Shown in pieces: positions 4,936 through 5,389 of a DNA stretch of 5,389 nt (within the stretch, counting starts at the first letter, position 1; the number at the start of each line of letters is the position of its first letter). Location of the stretch: NCBI GenBank assembly GCA_016928395.1, contig JAFGKV010000340.1, forward strand, positions 1 to 5,389, given 5' to 3'. The position numbers and the translations under genes are program-made. The stretch comes from Candidatus Fermentibacterota bacterium. GTDB lineage: Bacteria > JAFGKV01. The notes under the pieces are model-generated. The model ran no database searches. It worked only from the letters and a program-made list of their open reading frames with translations, and had not been told where the DNA came from.

Positions 4936-5388
4936 TCACGCCTTTCGATTGCCGCGCGTTACGAAGCGCGGATCAAAGGCATACGGTCTGATCTCTGCGA
5001 TGCGCACGTGCGCCATCTCGTGGTGAGCCTGATTGATGCGCACATCGAATTCCCCGGCTACTACGGCTGACGGCACGCGGAGCAGAAGAGACGCAACGCT
5101 GCGGACCCAGGCTGACCCAAGGTCCGCCAGGATGCCGGCGGCGGGATACCGGTTCCAGCCTGAGGGCAGCTCGCTCATCTGAACCTCCCGCAGGCTGACC
5201 CCGTCCTCGATGGTGACGGTCGCAACGGAGAGGGTGGGTGGTTCGTAGAGCAATGGAACATGCACCAGGAACTCCAAGGTCGCGAGGGAAGAAGAGATCC
5301 CTTCTAGCCCGGATATTTCATGAGGGGTTGGGATCGGGGGTAAAAGAGGGGTGGAGCCTGGCCAGACGAGACCGAGCCGCGATCGCCT
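4936..5388 (-). CDS. RES-domain (NAD+-degrading toxin family) protein, 5'-incomplete and possibly broken
   Basis: RES toxins of type II toxin-antitoxin pairs degrade NAD+ and are held in check by a Xre/MbcA-ParS-type antitoxin. The frame is open from the TGA at 4936-4938 to the right edge (150 codons). Only about the last 117 residues, from roughly 5298 leftwards, look like RES: SSSLATLEFLVHV (family Glu at 5272-5274), then MSELPSGWNRYPA, LGSAWVRS, LLRVPSAVVAGEF (family Ser at 5068-5070), IN at 5032-5037 and FDPRF. Upstream of that the in-frame sequence is Pro-rich and lacks the GGRWN-type N-terminal motif with the essential Arg. Neither other minus-strand frame restores it, and both hit stops. 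The TTG at 5277 falls inside the domain and has no ribosome site, so it is not a credible start. Likely readings are a decayed or interrupted toxin gene, or a contig-end artefact. No antitoxin is in the window; it would normally lie upstream, beyond the right edge. Confidence 0.75.
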   Translation of the reverse strand, partial: RRSRLGLVWPGSTPLLPPIPTPHEISGLEGISSSLATLEFLVHVPLLYEPPTLSVATVTIEDGVSLREVQMSELPSGWNRYPAAGILADLGSAWVRSVASLLLRVPSAVVAGEFDVRINQAHHEMAHVRIAEIRPYAFDPRFVTRGNRKA

Positions 5389-5389
5389 C

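Noticed and set aside
3938-4939. 333-codon minus-strand frame spanning sixA and the repeat region
   Set aside because: It is antisense to a clear SixA gene, and the rest translates low-complexity repeats (Arg-Tyr, Arg-Asn and Pro-rich runs) with no domain.
4936-5277. TTG at 5277 as the true start of the RES gene
   Set aside because: It falls within the conserved LATLEFLVH segment, has no ribosome site, and RES similarity continues upstream of it.

Overview
The window is high-GC bacterial DNA. It holds four plus-strand genes read left to right, then a repeat-filled intergenic region, then one minus-strand gene that runs into the right edge. There are no rRNA, tRNA, CRISPR or complete insertion-sequence features. 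The combination of a Gly-Val-Tyr-Gly repeat protein with a 'PENWFEDFG'-type C-terminal domain, a secreted Asp-box/propeller protein with an Fn3-like tail, and hexamer-type intergenic repeats resembles genomes of environmental Gram-negative phyla (Planctomycetota/Phycisphaerae, Armatimonadota, or FCB-type candidate phyla). The phylum cannot be fixed from this sequence. Both outer genes are cut by the window edges, as on a short metagenomic contig.

Layout. 2-1660: a large repeat protein, probably missing its N-terminus, with about twelve 26-residue units, a conserved globular C-terminal domain and a charged helical tail. 1661-1788: a gap ending in a good Shine-Dalgarno for the next gene. 1789-3018: a secreted, cysteine-rich beta-propeller-like protein with Asp-boxes and a C-terminal Fn3-like domain. 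3019-3104: a short gap with an 8-bp inverted repeat. 3105-3866: a membrane-anchored L,D-transpeptidase (YkuD fold, YafK-like). 3867-4027: a gap with small hairpins and one motif resembling a dispersed repeat. 4028-4516: a SixA-type histidine phosphatase. 4517-4935: 419 bp without a gene, holding an octamer repeat, a hexamer repeat, an inverted pair of REP-like palindromes and a 14-bp-period direct repeat. 4936-5388, minus strand: the C-terminal two thirds of a RES-domain (NAD+-degrading toxin family) protein whose N-terminal part is unrecognisable in any frame.

How the genes relate. The first three genes all point to the cell envelope or exterior (fibre-like repeat protein, exported propeller, periplasmic cell-wall cross-linker), but nothing shows that they form one operon. 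sixA has its own ribosome site and is a cytoplasmic signalling phosphatase. The RES gene converges on sixA.

The most notable element is the REP-like pair at 4787-4860. Two perfect 8-bp stems with the same 6-nt loop lie in inverted orientation. Their stems differ by three compensated base pairs, and each is preceded at its 5' foot by GGAG or GTAG, the tetranucleotide typical of REP elements mobilised by RAYT transposases. No system that is clearly new in biochemical terms is evident.
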